From: Heterobasidion occidentale
Taxonomy: Eukaryota; Basidiomycota; Agaricomycetes; Russulales; Bondarzewiaceae
Length of the DNA: 64,000 bases
Assembly (NCBI GenBank): GCA_039111635.1
Contig: JBCAQO010000005.1
Span: forward strand, 1,054,001 to 1,118,000
Direction of reading: 5' to 3'
The notes below the pieces were generated by a model. That model had not been told where the DNA came from. It saw only the letters and a program-made list of their open reading frames with translations, and searched no databases. Below, one piece after another: positions 34,771 through 46,606 of this stretch. The position numbers and the translations under genes are program-made. Every line of letters begins with the position of its first letter. Within the stretch, counting starts at the first letter, position 1.

Positions 34771-36109
34771 TCAGAAAATAGGTATAAAGTCCTGAATCCT
34801 GTCCCTCGCGTCTTGTGCGATACACTCGGCGATCCACGTCAAGTTCCTGATCTCCTGCTCCTTGAGCTTGAAGTACGCGTAGAACACGCCGTACTGGAAC
34901 TGCTGCAGGAACGCCAGCTTGTTGTTGTGCACCTCCGCGACGAAGAACTTGTCCTCCAACTGCGCCGCGACGCCGAGGTCCCCATCCTCGTGCGCACCGG
35001 CGCCCGCCGCGCCGTCGAAGAACGCACGGTACTCCGCGATGCCTTCGCAGATCGCGCGCACTTGGTCGATGTCGTCTGCTTTTGCGAGCTGGTTGTTTCC
35101 CTCGGGGAAGAGGCGGCCGATGGTCGGGAAGAGGCGCGCGCGCTGTTCCTTGGAGAGCTCGGTGTTGAAGGAGTTGATCGTGATGTTGATCGTGCGCCGG
35201 TCGGCCTCGAACGACAAGATCCGCGCCATGACGTCGGACGTTGGGCCGCCGACGGATGCGCAGAAGGCGTGGAAGTCTTCGAGGTAGGCTTTGCAGAGCG
35301 TGTTGCGGATGATTTCGATGTTGAGGTCGTCGAGGTCAGAGGCAGAGAGGCAGTCACGGAAGTATGGTGCTACAGGGCGAAAGAGTGCATTCGGCACCAA
35401 GCTCGTGAATGAAGGACGAGACTGCCCACCTAGTGGCGTTTCGACGAGGACAGTCTGGAACAGCTCCTCGACATTCGTTGCAACGCAGAGCGCTGGCATG
35501 GTCTCGAACCATCCCAGCGGGTGACACCGGTCCAGCAGCTCGTGCGTATCCCGTTCGTGCAACGTTCCCGTGATCAAAAGCACGACGTTGTCAATCATAT
35601 ACCCGTACCTGCGCGCCCATGGAAGTCGGCGCCGTTACGGCCTGACGTGACCCAAAATATGCAGAAAGCGAACGCACGTAATGTAGTCCAAGAACTTGCT
35701 CAATGGTGCGACGGCATTGCTCCGTATGTAGTTGAATTGGTCGACCAAGATCTGCGTCGCCTTGTCGGCGATGGTAGACGTCGAGATGGGGAGCGGCTCG
35801 TTCGCGAGGAAGTTACCGTAGTCTGTCGCGGACAGCTGTGTCCGGAAATCTAATGCCCCCACAGATACAGTCCTGTCGTTAAACCGGTATATGGAATGAG
35901 GCCAATAGTCCGAGCGCACCTTCGAGGCTTTCGCACTGCGTTAAATTGGCATACTGTCCCTGCGTCAGAATACCAGCCTTGTACCCCCTCACGATGCCCT
36001 CCAGAAACCCCGAGTCGACCTGCGCAATCCATCGCAGCACTGTGTCAATCAGGCCCGAGAACAGAATATCACAGTCGAGAAAACGTACGTTGAAGAAGAG
36101 AGCCTCCAT
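34771..36109 (-). CDS. VMA6: V-ATPase V0 subunit d
   Basis: Central-stalk socket of the vacuolar proton pump, on the cytoplasmic face of the c-ring. The first exon is only 21 nt (36109-36089, MEALFFN). Then [71 protein letters not shown], a junction to [39 protein letters not shown], an intron inside [51 protein letters not shown], and the end [22 protein letters not shown]. It matches the family along its whole length, with the expected 340 or so residues. The start codon faces the start of the V0 proteolipid gene 167 bp away. Confidence 0.96.
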
Positions 36110-36276
36110 GGCAAGCCGTAAACTGGTGGTGTACTTCGGCCTGTGTCTGAGCGAGCTACCACTTGAAACCCCGCCGATGTTTCCCAATCCGGTAATACCG
36201 TTCATCGTCACAGTAGACTCACCTGCGAACAGCCGCATCCCCTCTTCGCGCTCCTTACTTTCGAACAGGCCAAGCC
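36110..36276. promoter_or_regulatory. shared 167-bp promoter of VMA6 and VMA3
   Basis: The interval between two divergent start codons of subunits of the same membrane ring. No TATA box is evident. It must contain both 5' UTRs and both core promoters unless transcription starts inside the partner gene. Confidence 0.65.
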
Positions 36277-37126
36277 ATGTCCATCTGTCCACCATACGCG
36301 CCATTTTTTGGCTTTGCAGGGGTAGCCTCCTCCGTGAGTCTCCATGAGCTTCAGTGGAGTCGTGTCGCGCTCTAACACCCTCCTCAATCACTCAGATGAT
36401 ATTTAGCAGTGCGTGCTTGTACGAACACATAGTTGGTGTAGGGTCTGACACGACCACTCGTTTACTTGAATAGCTATTGGCGCGGCATACGGAACCTCAA
36501 AAGCAGGCATTGGCATTGCAGGGCTGGGGCAATTCAAGCCAGAATTGATCATGAAGGTGTGCATGGCCGATCACACGAACCATTGTCACCTCTCATTCTC
36601 GTGGATTACCAGTCCCTAATCCCCGTCGTCATGTCGGGTATCATTGCCGTCTATGGACTCGTTGTCTCTGTGCTTATTGCGGGAGGCTGTGAGTCTCGTT
36701 TCCCTTCTCTGTCGACTACTTAGGTCATTGACATGGAATTTGCGCTTGGGTCATGCAGTGGACCCAACACAAGATTATTCGCTGTTTGCTGGCTTCATCC
36801 ATCTAGGTGCAGGTCTCGCGTGCGGATTTACTGGGCTGGCCGCGGGCTATGCAATTGGCATCGTGGGCGACGCAGTACGTTTCTCTTCGTAATCACCTCT
36901 TCGTCAATCCACCTGACCAGGTATGCAGTGCGTACGCGCATACATTTACGAGTCGCGCGTCTTCGTATCGATGGTCCTTATCCTTATTTTTGCTGAAGTT
37001 CTAGGTCTTTACGGGTGCGCCAGATTTTTGTGTCCCTTCCCATCCGGCGCGTGATGCTGACATTGAATCAGCCTGATTGTAGCGCTCATCATGAACACAA
37101 AAGCATCAGATGTTCAGTGTTCATGA
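36277..37126 (+). CDS. VMA3: V-ATPase V0 proteolipid subunit c
   Basis: Four-helix proteolipid that forms the proton-carrying c-ring. Seven exons: 36277-36333, 36396-36408 (13 nt), 36474-36556, 36613-36688, 36759-36874, 36929-37014, 37072-37126; the frame closes to 161 residues, the family size. Sequence landmarks: [79 protein letters not shown], and [20 protein letters not shown] with the proton-binding Glu in helix 4. The short C-terminus [10 protein letters not shown] follows. The length and start fit the Vma3 or c type; the c' (Vma11) isoform cannot be excluded. It pairs head to head with VMA6. Confidence 0.94.
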
Positions 37127-37305
37127 GTATACATGCTTTCGGCAGCACCCCACATTTTCCACGTAAATAATGAACCTGACTGCACTCATCGCAATAATTA
37201 TTTAAACATCCACGGAACATCCCACAGGGCGTACAGATACATAGACGAAACGAAGGAAAAACTGGAAGAATCACCACATATGCATCACTAAGTGCGGCAT
37301 CCGCG

Positions 37306-38043
37306 TCATCGTCGAGAGCTACGTCCCCGTTCACTGCCATCTGAACCGCTAGAGGAGACACTAGACGTGCGTCTGCGGCGAGGAAGACGACGCTTACTAT
37401 CTCTTTCTCGGGAGCGGGAGGAGGAGGACGAGTCTGATAAATCGGACGAGGAATCCGAATCCGAATCCGAGTTACTGTCGGAGCTTGAGCCAGAGTCACT
37501 GTCGGATGACGAGCCAGAAGAGCGTGACGATCTACGCCAATGAAGAAGGGTGTGAATACTATCCTGTCGAATGTCGCGTCGAATGCGTGATGAAAACGTA
37601 CCGCCTCGCGCGCTTCTTGACTCTTCCAGTGTCCTTCTCCCTTTCCTTCTCCTTTGCCTCCAAGATTCTGTTCGCAGTTCCACTCCTGTTTTCGAGGACA
37701 ACGTAACGGTGCATCAGAGGTCAAAGTTAGATGTGTGACAAGCGAGAAACAAATGCGAACTTGTTCTTAAACTCTTCCGGTACTTCCACAGACGGTTTGC
37801 CGTCCAGCTTCAACTTCGCAAGGGTCCGCGGGTTCTCAAGCTGCTGCGTGCGTGATGGCCGCGACACGTATGGACGAGTCGACTTGCATTGGTATGTGAA
37901 ATGACCTATATGGACGTGTTCAGCTGAGGATGAGAACTAGTTGGAAGCATTTGCGTACCTGTGCCGAGGCATTTCTGGCATATGGTAGACGACGTGGCAG
38001 TGGGGTTGGCGGCAGAGCGACGGTGAGGAGCAAATTTGGACAT
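37306..38043 (-). CDS. zinc knuckle protein, ZCCHC10 type
   Basis: Small nuclear-type protein. Exon 1 starts MSKFAPHRRSAANPTATSST and enters the CCHC knuckle as ICQKCLGT; the intron junction gives GHFTYQCKSTRPYVSRPSRT, completing C-x2-C-x4-H-x4-C. Then QQLENPRTLAKLKLDGKPSV and EVPEEFKNK, the ZCCHC10 core. The next exon, in the frame SGTANRILEAKEKEREKDTG, is a charged helix; an intron (GTACGT to GCGTAG) leads to a Ser/Asp/Arg run ending GSDGSERGRSSRR, an SR-like tail. No catalytic domain. The family is poorly characterised; an RNA-binding or splicing role is inference. It converges on VMA3, with 180 bp between the stops. Confidence 0.8.
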
Positions 38044-38527
38044 CGTGTGGTGCTTTCACGAAGGCTGCAAGTCGCGAGAGGCTAATATGTGTACGAACGT
38101 TGATTCGGAGCACCAGTTGAACGTTGAATGCTGTTGGAGGAACCACCGCCTACCGTGGGAATCCATGTACGGATTGGGCGCCGCAGCTCCCAGACCGCTA
38201 CAGTCCGAGCAGCACGTCCTTCGTTCTACACCATCGTTACAGATTCGTTCAGTTACACGCTGTCATTGAATGCTTTTATCGAAATATCAGGCATCAGGTT
38301 AAGTTCATCTATATAGCATAGTAAAGAAGATCAAACATAGAAATCTCGAGCCAAGAGATGAAGCATGAAAGATAAAACATAGAAAAGATCGCAGAGCCTC
38401 CGCCTGTCCGTAAGATCATAGACAAGAAGCTCGATACAGCCACTTCTCCCCTTCGAGTGGCGTGACTGGGAGCAGGCTCCATTTTCGGTGAGCAGTGGCA
38501 TGGCACTGCAGTCAATTCATTGAACGA

Positions 38528-40215
38528 TCAGCTTACCATGACAGGAGAAAAAAGCCAGCTTACAACTTTGAAACCCCTCGCTACGAGTTCGCTCAGGCCC
38601 TCATTCCACCGCTCGCTCTCACATTTCTTGACCATGGCTAATTTTGGGAACATTCTTTGGAGATATGAGAGCACAAATATTTCGTCTTCATTGTTGTCGA
38701 TGTTCGATATATCCCAGTTCAGGCCCCAGATCTGAGATGTAGTTGGAAAGGAGCAACGAATCAGATCAAAGACAACATCTCTATCCGGTGCAAGAATGGG
38801 TATCTTGAGTACTTGAAGGGCTGGGAAGGCAGCAAACAGATACATGGACGCGAGAGGGAAGCTAGGGATCCATGACGGAGAGTCTAAATAACTTGGGTGC
38901 GAGTTGAGCGACAGGAACTGTAGCTCTGGCCATGCGTGTGCCATGTCAAGGATATCACCGTTCCCAAGCTTGATGGAGATGGATAGCTGTCTAAGTTCAA
39001 GATGTCGCAGGTGCCTGAAGCGAAAGAGCGGGCGGAAGTCTATACCCGAAAGAACTCGATCCGGGCAAGTATGGAATACAATACTTTTGCCGGTGCAGAT
39101 CTCAAGATGGGACAAGGTGTTCGTTCGACTATGGTTCGCCAAAGCATTGAAAATCTGTGCGATATGAGTCGCGGTGGGGATGTGCGTCAGATGGATGTAG
39201 AGACATTTCTGCGGAAACGCGTGGATAGCGAGGATGGATTTGAGGATATAAGCAGGATGACCATGTATGGTCAGCGAGTCTAGCGACGGAAACAATGGAG
39301 GGCCATCCTCAGCAGGGGCAGGCTGGACAGGAAAGTTTGGGGACTGATGCCAGTCTTTAGGTTGGAGAATTTTGAGATCCGAGAGAAACCTAAGTGACAT
39401 GCCAAGCTGGCGGAAGGTGGCGATCGTTGGAGGAATGACAAAGAATCCTGTAAGGGATAAGTGAGTCAGGTATTGTGCCTCTTCAGCAATAGAAGTTAGA
39501 GCGTCTGTGGGTGTATCATAGTAGATTCTTTGCTTCCTGATATCCAGGCGCGCGCGTAGATCAAGATGACGAAGTTTGGGCGTCAGGAGCGCTTTGACAC
39601 CGTCCAAATGTTCATTGAACCTCACATCCCAGACTACGGAAGTTAGGTTCGGAAACGCCTTGAGCGGATAACCAGAGATGATACTAGCCACCGTCACAGG
39701 TAAGATTTTTAGATTACGCCGGTGCATGTTCTCCGTATAGCCGATGGTCTGAATGTGCCTGTGGTACCTGTGAAAGGCATGATATTCGGAAGGTGGAGGA
39801 ATCATTTGAATGATCTGTACATTGACGATGAGCGGCAAATAGACGAGTGCACTACCTTGCTTACCGGTATAGCTTCAGCAAACCTCTTGACCTTCACGTC
39901 GCAAGAGAACAACTGGACGATATGGTGGAATAGTGGAACTTGTTGCCACAGTAGTCGAAGCGCAGGTTCACAGAATACTCTACACACAAGCGCACATGTA
40001 CGCATCGTGCGACGAAAGGATAAGTCACTAGCAGCAACCGTCATTCGCGTCAGTCTGTCGACCTTGAAGGAGCGAGCAAGTTGGCCCCTAGATTCTTCGT
40101 CAATAGCCAAGAGCTCGTAAGGGTCTAGAAAGTCCGAGAGGGATACATCACTGTTTCGAGTAGCCGCAAGGATTCGCAAGACCAAGTCCGGATAACTGTA
40201 CCACAGGCGATGCAT
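38528..40215 (-). CDS. F-box/LRR-like protein
   Basis: Two exons, 40215-39865 and 39814-38528, 545 residues; the 50-nt intron has a GTAAGC donor and a TACAG acceptor and keeps phase 0. It starts MHRLWYSYPDLVLRILAATR, the usual form of mushroom F-box proteins, with SFRRTMRTCALVCRVFCEPA as the F-box core. Irregular leucine-rich repeats follow (LKAFPNLTSVVWDVRF, LTPKLRHLDLRARLDI, AQYLTHLSLTGFF, LFPSLDSLTIHGHPA, RHLRHLELRQLSISIKL, PALQVLKIPIL). Members recruit substrates to SCF ubiquitin ligases; the target is unknown. The proposed start is the first ATG in frame; a sequence upstream in the same frame is open but lacks an ATG. Confidence 0.8.
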
Positions 40216-41933
40216 CGAGTTCGTCCAGATATGTCGGGTTTCGATGTCGTCGAGGAGAAATGAGAAAGCGTCTGGAAGAGAAAATTGCTGCCATGGCTGT
40301 TTTATACAACGACGAGCTACAGTCCGTGTGGAACCCTGTGGGCTCGAAGTTCAACGTTTTGGAGAAGCAGACTCGGCAACGACAAAGGCAAGCCTTCTGG
40401 CTTTCCTTTTCGAGACGATCTTGCCGCACATTTGCCTTATCGGGATGCGCACGAGGCTTCGGTCTTGACCGGTCTCTGCCACTTCTCTGCCACTTTGCCA
40501 CAGTTTGCCATCGGGCCTAGCCGAGCCAGGCCGTTTTCTCACACTTTTCTTGCCCCAGCCACTGCGTAGCCAATGACAGCGGCAGCGTTCATGCAACGCC
40601 CTCGTTACCGTAGGTCACCGTGCGCAACGAATGGCTCTTTATTAGTCATTCTCCGCTAAACTGTACCTTGAAAGGTGTGGTGAGACTTGTCGAATTCCTC
40701 GCAAGCTTGACTTGACATGCAGATTGGTTGCAGATGCCTATGGTCGACGACCAACACCTTTCTCAGATCATGATTCTGCGATGCTATATAGTGTGACATC
40801 AAAGCACTCGCTATTCGCCCTCTGCTTAACAATGGGTTCCCTTGTGCCGTTTCTGGACGTGGTGCATTTCTCCTTTCCTAAGAACTGCTCTGTAGTTTAT
40901 CCTTAGCGATCTCGTTGGTTGATTCCGCAGTTCGATCACAATGGTGGCGGTGGTTCCAGGTTGGCAACGCCAATCAGCGCCTTGATGTTTTCGAGTCTCG
41001 ATTCGTGCAAACCACTCAAAGGGCAGGTCATGCTCCACGAGGATGGCCACGGTAACAATTTGGAACATCGAGTACTATTTAAGTATCGCAAGGATGAACA
41101 CGCCCCTCTTCCTTCCTCCGGGACATTTTCATTGCCTCACCTCCGAATTGGCCATTGATAAACATCCAGCGCAGTTGCATCACCTGCAAGGACGGAGGAC
41201 TCCGCAGCGACTGCGGAGAGCTGGCCGATGATTTGCAGGAGTGCTCGATCCTCCGACCAATCAGCTTTCATCCATCAGCAATTTAGGGGCACCCCACCTC
41301 CCGGATCTCGGATATGATGGTCCATTGAAGTTCAGCGACTCTTCGTCTATTCAGCTGCTCCACTGCCAAGCTCTCGTTGAAAGCCGAATATCCTGCTCTT
41401 CAGTACAAGCTGCACAGCTGACTGCATAACGGGGATGCTGTTCTTGGAGTTTCGGCATAATGCATCATCCGACCTTTTAACAAGTCTGGAAGCGACGACT
41501 TGATGCGATTTCACGCACACGACAATGGCCTATGCTTGAGGACATGAGGCGGTGGGGGCGGTTTTTTTACGAATACCGCAGCTGCAAGGTGTTCAGCAAT
41601 CGCGGAAAAACTCAGGCCGTAGTGCTAAAAAGGCGCGGCGAGTCTTCCAAGAGCCTAAGCTTGATTGTGTCTCTGTCCATGAGCGACTCACGCACGTGGA
41701 CGGAGACATACTGCAAACCCTCGGCATCGCCCCCATATCATTTTCCATTCTTCCAACTACGCGCTGCGCACCGTAGCAGTTTAGGGATCCGTCCCAGGAG
41801 GATCGCGGCCGCCGCAAACTTAGGATGCGATGGGCTCTACAAATTCGGTATAAAAGCAGGACGTTCAAGCAAGGATATCTTCCCTCATCTTCGCTCCTTC
41901 CATCGTTTGACCCATCCCATCCTTCGATCTAAC
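40216..41933. other. intergenic between divergent genes
   Basis: 1.7 kb. Holds the promoters of the F-box gene and of the dioxygenase (TATA box noted separately). Short open frames on both strands have no motif support. Confidence 0.5.
41849..41856 (+). promoter_or_regulatory. TATA box of the intradiol dioxygenase
   Basis: TATAAAAG 78 bp before the start codon, followed by a C/T-rich stretch, typical of a strong regulated fungal promoter. Confidence 0.65.
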
Positions 41934-43761
41934 ATGCGTGTCTCGCTTTTTGCTCAACTCGTTGCTCTTGCAACTGTGGTTCTCGGTACGCTTCACTCTC
42001 GCTCCACTTGCGTTCGCCATCTCATGACACCATCTACAGCCCACGAAGAACACCACATCGAGTACAGCCGTGATGAGCTTGAGCGTCGCGACGTGAGTAT
42101 AGCTACCTCACTCCCCTTGAGTTCGAAGCTTCTTGACGATGCGCGCCCCTAGTTCGCCATGGCCAAACGGCACCTTGCTGCTAGGAACTGTGCTTCCTCT
42201 ATCAATTCATTCACCTCTCGGCGCAAGGCTAAGCGTGAATTGAAGGCGGATAAGAAGCCTTTCGAGCAGCAGCAGCAGCAGCAGCAGGGTCAAGGTGATA
42301 AGCAACCCCAACACGGGAGGCCCAACGGACCCGTCAAGTCGTCTGCGATCAGCTCTGCATCGGCTAGCTCTGCGGTGATCAGCTCTTCATCGGCCAGCTC
42401 TTCATCGGCCAGCTCTGCGGTGACCAGCTCTTTGGTGACCTCTGCTTCAGTCGCCTCTGCTTCGACTGTTTCGACATCGACCGCTCTCGCCGCCGATCAA
42501 CCAGCTCATTACACCACGATCCAAAACTCCACTTGTATCACTGCGCCAGAAACAACCGAGGGGCCGTACTATATCAATGATGAGCTTGTGCGTACCGATT
42601 TGCGCGAGGACCAAACGTGAGCGTCTTTTCTTCTTCAAAACTTGGTGTAGAGAGCGTCGACTTAACTTTGTCGCGTTCTTTCCAGGGGTGTTACCCTTAT
42701 TCTCGACATTGGTGTTATTGACATCAACACTTGTGAGCCGCTCTCGGATGCTTTCGTCGAGCTGTGGGCCGGTACGTTTTGCGCGCGCATATATCAGTCT
42801 GCGATGCTAATGAATTCGCACGCATCAGCCAATGCCACAGGCGTGTATAGCAGCTACACTGCCACCCTTGGGGGCGGCGGTGGATCTGCCCCTTCGAACT
42901 CCTCGAACGCTACTATGAGCATGATGCCCTCGGGTTCTGCTTCAGGTTCTGCTTCTGCTGTGCCTTCTTCCATGCCTTCAGGATCGGCTGGAGGCTCCAC
43001 GGGCTCCATGAGCTCGTCAACCCTAGTCCGGTCCGTATTTCAATCCAGCGGATCGACCGCCTTACTGAGACTTCGTTTCTAGCAATGAGACATTCCTTCG
43101 TGGTGGATACCCCACAAACTCCCAAGGAGTGGTTGAGCTGACTACAATCTACCCTGGCTTTGTACGTCTGATTCTTCGCTCCCTCCATCTTTAGCTAACA
43201 GGTATTTGCTTTGCCTAAACTTTTGAATGTCTTTAGTACGGTGAGTAGTTTGTTGTAGCGCCTACAGCATTTTCTGACATTGACGTCTCTAGGTGGACGT
43301 ACCATGCATGTCCACACCATGGTTCATCTCAACTACGGGCTTAACTCCAACGGGTGTGTATTCCACCGAGATGAAGTAGACGAAACTGATCGCTCGCGTT
43401 GCAGTACTTTGGCCTCTCACACTGGCTCCCTCATTCATATCGGCCAACTGTTTGCCAATGAGTCTTGGAACGACGCCGTGTACAATACCTCCCCGTACAC
43501 CACTGATACCAACGAGCGCACGTACAACGCCGATGATAGCATCTACGCGACCGCGAATACGGCCGGCTACAACGCAGAAATGGACATTGTGATGCTCGGT
43601 TCTGATATTTCCGACGGTCTGCTTGGCTACATCAGTACGTCGCGTAATGGCAGTATTTCGGGACCCCAATTGACTCAGTTTCTTTTGCAGCGATCGGGGT
43701 TGACTCGAATGCTACATACTCTATTACAAACACTAACTACCTCAACTCGACGAGTGCTTGA
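41934..43761 (+). CDS. secreted intradiol ring-cleavage dioxygenase
   Basis: Extracellular non-haem Fe(III) dioxygenase, probably cleaving catechols released from lignin. Ten exons: 41934-41985, 42040-42092, 42153-42616, 42686-42771, 42829-43030, 43083-43161, 43237-43240 (4 nt), 43293-43353, 43405-43634, 43691-43761; the frame closes at 433 residues. A signal peptide, MRVSLFAQLVALATVVL, is followed by a dibasic-rich pro-region, a run of seven Gln and a Ser/Ala stalk (about residues 90-140). The catalytic domain has ITAPETTEGPYYIND (first Tyr ligand), IDINTCEPLSDAFVELW, then YPGFYGGRTMHVHTMVHLN with the second Tyr and both His. A Gly/Ser-rich insert (about 50 residues) precedes NETFLRGGYP. The microexon supplies the second Tyr. 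Confidence 0.88.
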
Positions 43762-44119
43762 AGCGCCAAAGGATTAAATATCAGGAGTTCAGCAAAACTG
43801 TCATAGTATATATCCTCCCCAATATTGTGTCATCCTATCCATACTCGAACTTTGAACCATACCCTCTACATACTGTTCCGGTGCTTGTATACAAAGGCAA
43901 TAGTCACACTTTCCATGACGTTCTCAACTCGCCGGAAGGCAGCTGCCTTGGCAACTCCCTGGCATAGCCTCAAATAATAGAAACTGACTCTGCGGGCACC
44001 CACGAAAATCGCTGTCGTCAGACATGCGCACGGAGCGAAGCGAATCGGCGCTCGCCGAGGTGCGGTAGACCACGTGGCATGTATGCCTCCTCGCGGTGAG
44101 CAAAGTCGACGGTGAACAG
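43762..44119. other. intergenic, no supported gene
   Basis: 358 bp between two plus-strand genes; nothing recognised beyond the likely uL6m promoter. Confidence 0.5.
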
Positions 44120-44825
44120 ATGCTCGCGCCACGACCACATTGCGTGGGCAGAGCCCTGCGCTCATTCTCCACGTCGAATGTCGCCCGCGCACATACGTCG
44201 AACATCGGAAAACAGCCCATCAAGTTCCCGCCCACCGTCTCACTCACTCCTTCTCCAAATGGCACTTTCCTCCATGTCCAAGGCCCGTTGGGCAGCACTT
44301 CCGTCCCTCTCACACCTTATATGTCAATCGATTTTCCCTCACCGGATGTCCTTGTGCTGGGCGTCGAGAACGCAGAGGAGAAGAAACAGCGTTCGATGTG
44401 GGGGCTCACGCGCACGCTCATCAACAACGCGGTCGTCGGCATGACGGAGGGTTTCTCTGTCCCCTTATACCTCGTCGGCGTCGCTTATCGTGCTACTCTC
44501 GAGGAAGACCCAAGAGGAAAGGAGGATGGCAGGAGCGGAACGCGGCTGAACATGAAGCTGGGGTACAGTCACTCGGTCTTTATCCCGGTGCCTGCTCACA
44601 TCAAAGCGGAGGTTCCGTACGCGACGAAGATCCTGCTCAGCTGCACGGACAAGCATCTGTTGGGCTTGTTTGCTGCCCAGGTGCGGAAATGGCGACCACC
44701 AGAGCCGTACAAGGGGAAGGTACGGGCTGGTCGTATCGCTCTATACTTATGAGTATTAATCTGCTTCATAGGGCATCTTTGTCGGAGACGAGACGATTAG
44801 AATCAAAGCTGTCAAAAAGAAGTAA
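44120..44825 (+). CDS. MRPL6: mitochondrial large ribosomal subunit protein uL6m
   Basis: Protein L6 of the mitochondrial ribosome. Exons 44120-44719 and 44772-44825, 217 residues. A presequence, MLAPRPHCVGRALRSFSTSN, precedes VARAHTSNIGKQPIKFPPTV, the normal L6 start, then VQGPLGSTSVPL, KKQRSMWGLTRTLINNAVVG, MTEGFSVPLYLVGVAYRATL, LNMKLGYSHSVFIPVPAHI, LLGLFAAQVRKWRPPEPYKG, and after the intron GIFVGDETIRIKAVKKK. This covers both L6 repeats with the conserved RKWRPPEPYKGKGI end. The start was chosen at the first in-frame ATG, which gives a good mitochondrial targeting peptide. Confidence 0.95.
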
Positions 44826-44972
44826 TAGATCTTCAATGCGATTTTTCATTGTCTTTCATCTCCTTTCTCGCGTACAATTAGGGCGGCTAGGCATTCAATC
44901 ATTTTCAGTGCGTGATATTGCAATCAGCCAGGTGAGTGTGGATTGACACTGCGAGGCAATCCCACGAAAGCA

Positions 44973-46137
44973 TCAGTGGGTGTCTTTTGCCTCCTCTCTT
45001 TCCTTATCCCATTCCCGCTGTACTATCTCTTTAGCCTCCATGACCGCAGCCTTCAACTCGTCCTCCTCCATCTCCAGGATTCTGTCCTCGCCCAGCTTCT
45101 CCCTAACGTACTTCATGACCCGCGCTACACTGTGCCCATACCATCCCGTCCATCCGCCCACTATGTTCCCGTTCCAAGTCTGCTTGAGCCTCACACGTCG
45201 TTGATTCTCCTTCACCAACCTGCTGAACTCCTCTTTTCTCTCGAAATAAACCAAGGCCTCTTCGGCTACATTGCTCAACGGCGCAGTTTGTTCTTGGTGG
45301 GTGATGCCACGGTTGGCTCGTACTTCATTCCACTGAATAAATGCTTGGTACATCTCCCGGTCTACACACTTTTTCGTGCGCAGCTGCGTTTCGTGGATTC
45401 GGACAGGGCTATAGAACCGCGAAGTCGCCACCCATTCGAACGCTTCCTCCCGCGTCGACAAGCCTTCGCTCCATTTCTCGAGCGAAAGCCCCAAAAACAC
45501 CAGGATGCGGTCAAAAGACGCAGTCAGAGGAAACGCCGGCGAGTTCGTGGGCGCGAGGTCCTGCGAGTTGATCTACACCCAAAGCAACGCAAAGTCAGGC
45601 CCCGCGATGCTCCGAAGCGCTGTATACCTCCGTGACACTCACCTTCAGACCGTGCTCTCCTAAACGAAGGCCAACGCTGCGCGCAAGGCATCCGAGGATC
45701 ATCCCGAGGTCACCATATCCGTGAAAAAACACGACCCTCTCGAACTGCGGCACCTCGTCGCACACGTGCACGTCGACCTGCACGTACTCCTCGTACTCTC
45801 CCCGCTCACCACGCTGCTGTTGCGTGTCCCCCAAGACCTCGGCGGTGTATTCGCTCAGTGGCACTGCGAAATTGCTCGTGCGTCCTTGCACACTCGCGCG
45901 CGCGCCCAACGCACTCCGCACGTCCTCGTGCGTTATATCGGGCTTCCTAGGGCGCACGACAATGAAGTCGACGTCTCCGTGGTCGAGCTTCTCCGGCGCC
46001 TCGCGCGGGGTGGCGACGCGCTCATATAGCGGCATAAGGCGATCGTGCAGGTCTGCCTTTATAGTGGCATAAGTATGACGGGGTAACCTGGGAAATCCTG
46101 CAGTAGGCAGAAGATGCGTGAGCGCGTTTCCGCCCAT
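44973..46137 (-). CDS. conserved protein of unknown function
   Basis: Two exons joined as GLK/INSQDLAPTNSPAF near 45645-45575. Starts MGGNALTHLLPTAGFPRLPR at 46137. Landmarks: TYATIKADLHDRLMPLYERV, EAPEKLDHGDVDFIVVRPRK, VDVHVCDEVPQFERVVFFHG, YGDLGMILGCLARSVGLRLG, FDRILVFLGLSLEKWSEGL, EAFEWVATSRFYSP, TWNGNIVGGWTGWYGHSVAR, ending in a charged helix and EAKDTH. The GDVDFIV and VDVHVCD pieces look like the acidic strands of a nucleotidyltransferase fold, but a full active site is not clear to me, so no function is claimed. Similar proteins seem widespread in fungi. It converges on uL6m with 147 bp between the stops. Confidence 0.72.
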
Positions 46138-46606
46138 GGTCAGAAGCAGAAGACGAGACAAGTCGAGTGGCGCGTGGTTGCCGTTTGCAAACGGCAGATA
46201 GCAGGGGTAGTTGCGGTAGCCTTGACTGATAGTATTTATACCGTGTCCAGGTAGCGGTCCGTATGTACGTATCAGTCTTATACGATGTGACTCGCGCGAT
46301 GTCAGCTCGCGCAGTGGACGGTGACTCGCTGCGCGCAAGTCTGCGCGACTGAACAGACCACATCGGGTCGCGCCACCGTCTACCAACACTGGGAGCCTGA
46401 AAGAGTGCATGCTTCCTTGAGTGCTTTACACACCAATTTGGAATCCTAGTCTACTTGCCTAATTCGCGAAGATCAACCAGCGCGACGGCGAAGCCGGGAG
46501 ACTGGGTTCACGGAATGCATTTCTCATGACGCGCTAAATAGTCCTCTTGTCGAGAATCTGATGAATTTCGACATGACTAGTATTGACCTCGAGTACAAAC
46601 GTGAAT

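Noticed and set aside
34765..35412. 215-codon plus-strand open frame
   Set aside because: It is antisense to the VMA6 coding exons, whose sequence is conserved along its length.
35500..35520. GGTTCGAGA-like tRNA T-arm candidate
   Set aside because: It lies in the VMA6 codons for GWFETMP and has no matching cloverleaf around it. No tRNA was found anywhere in the window.
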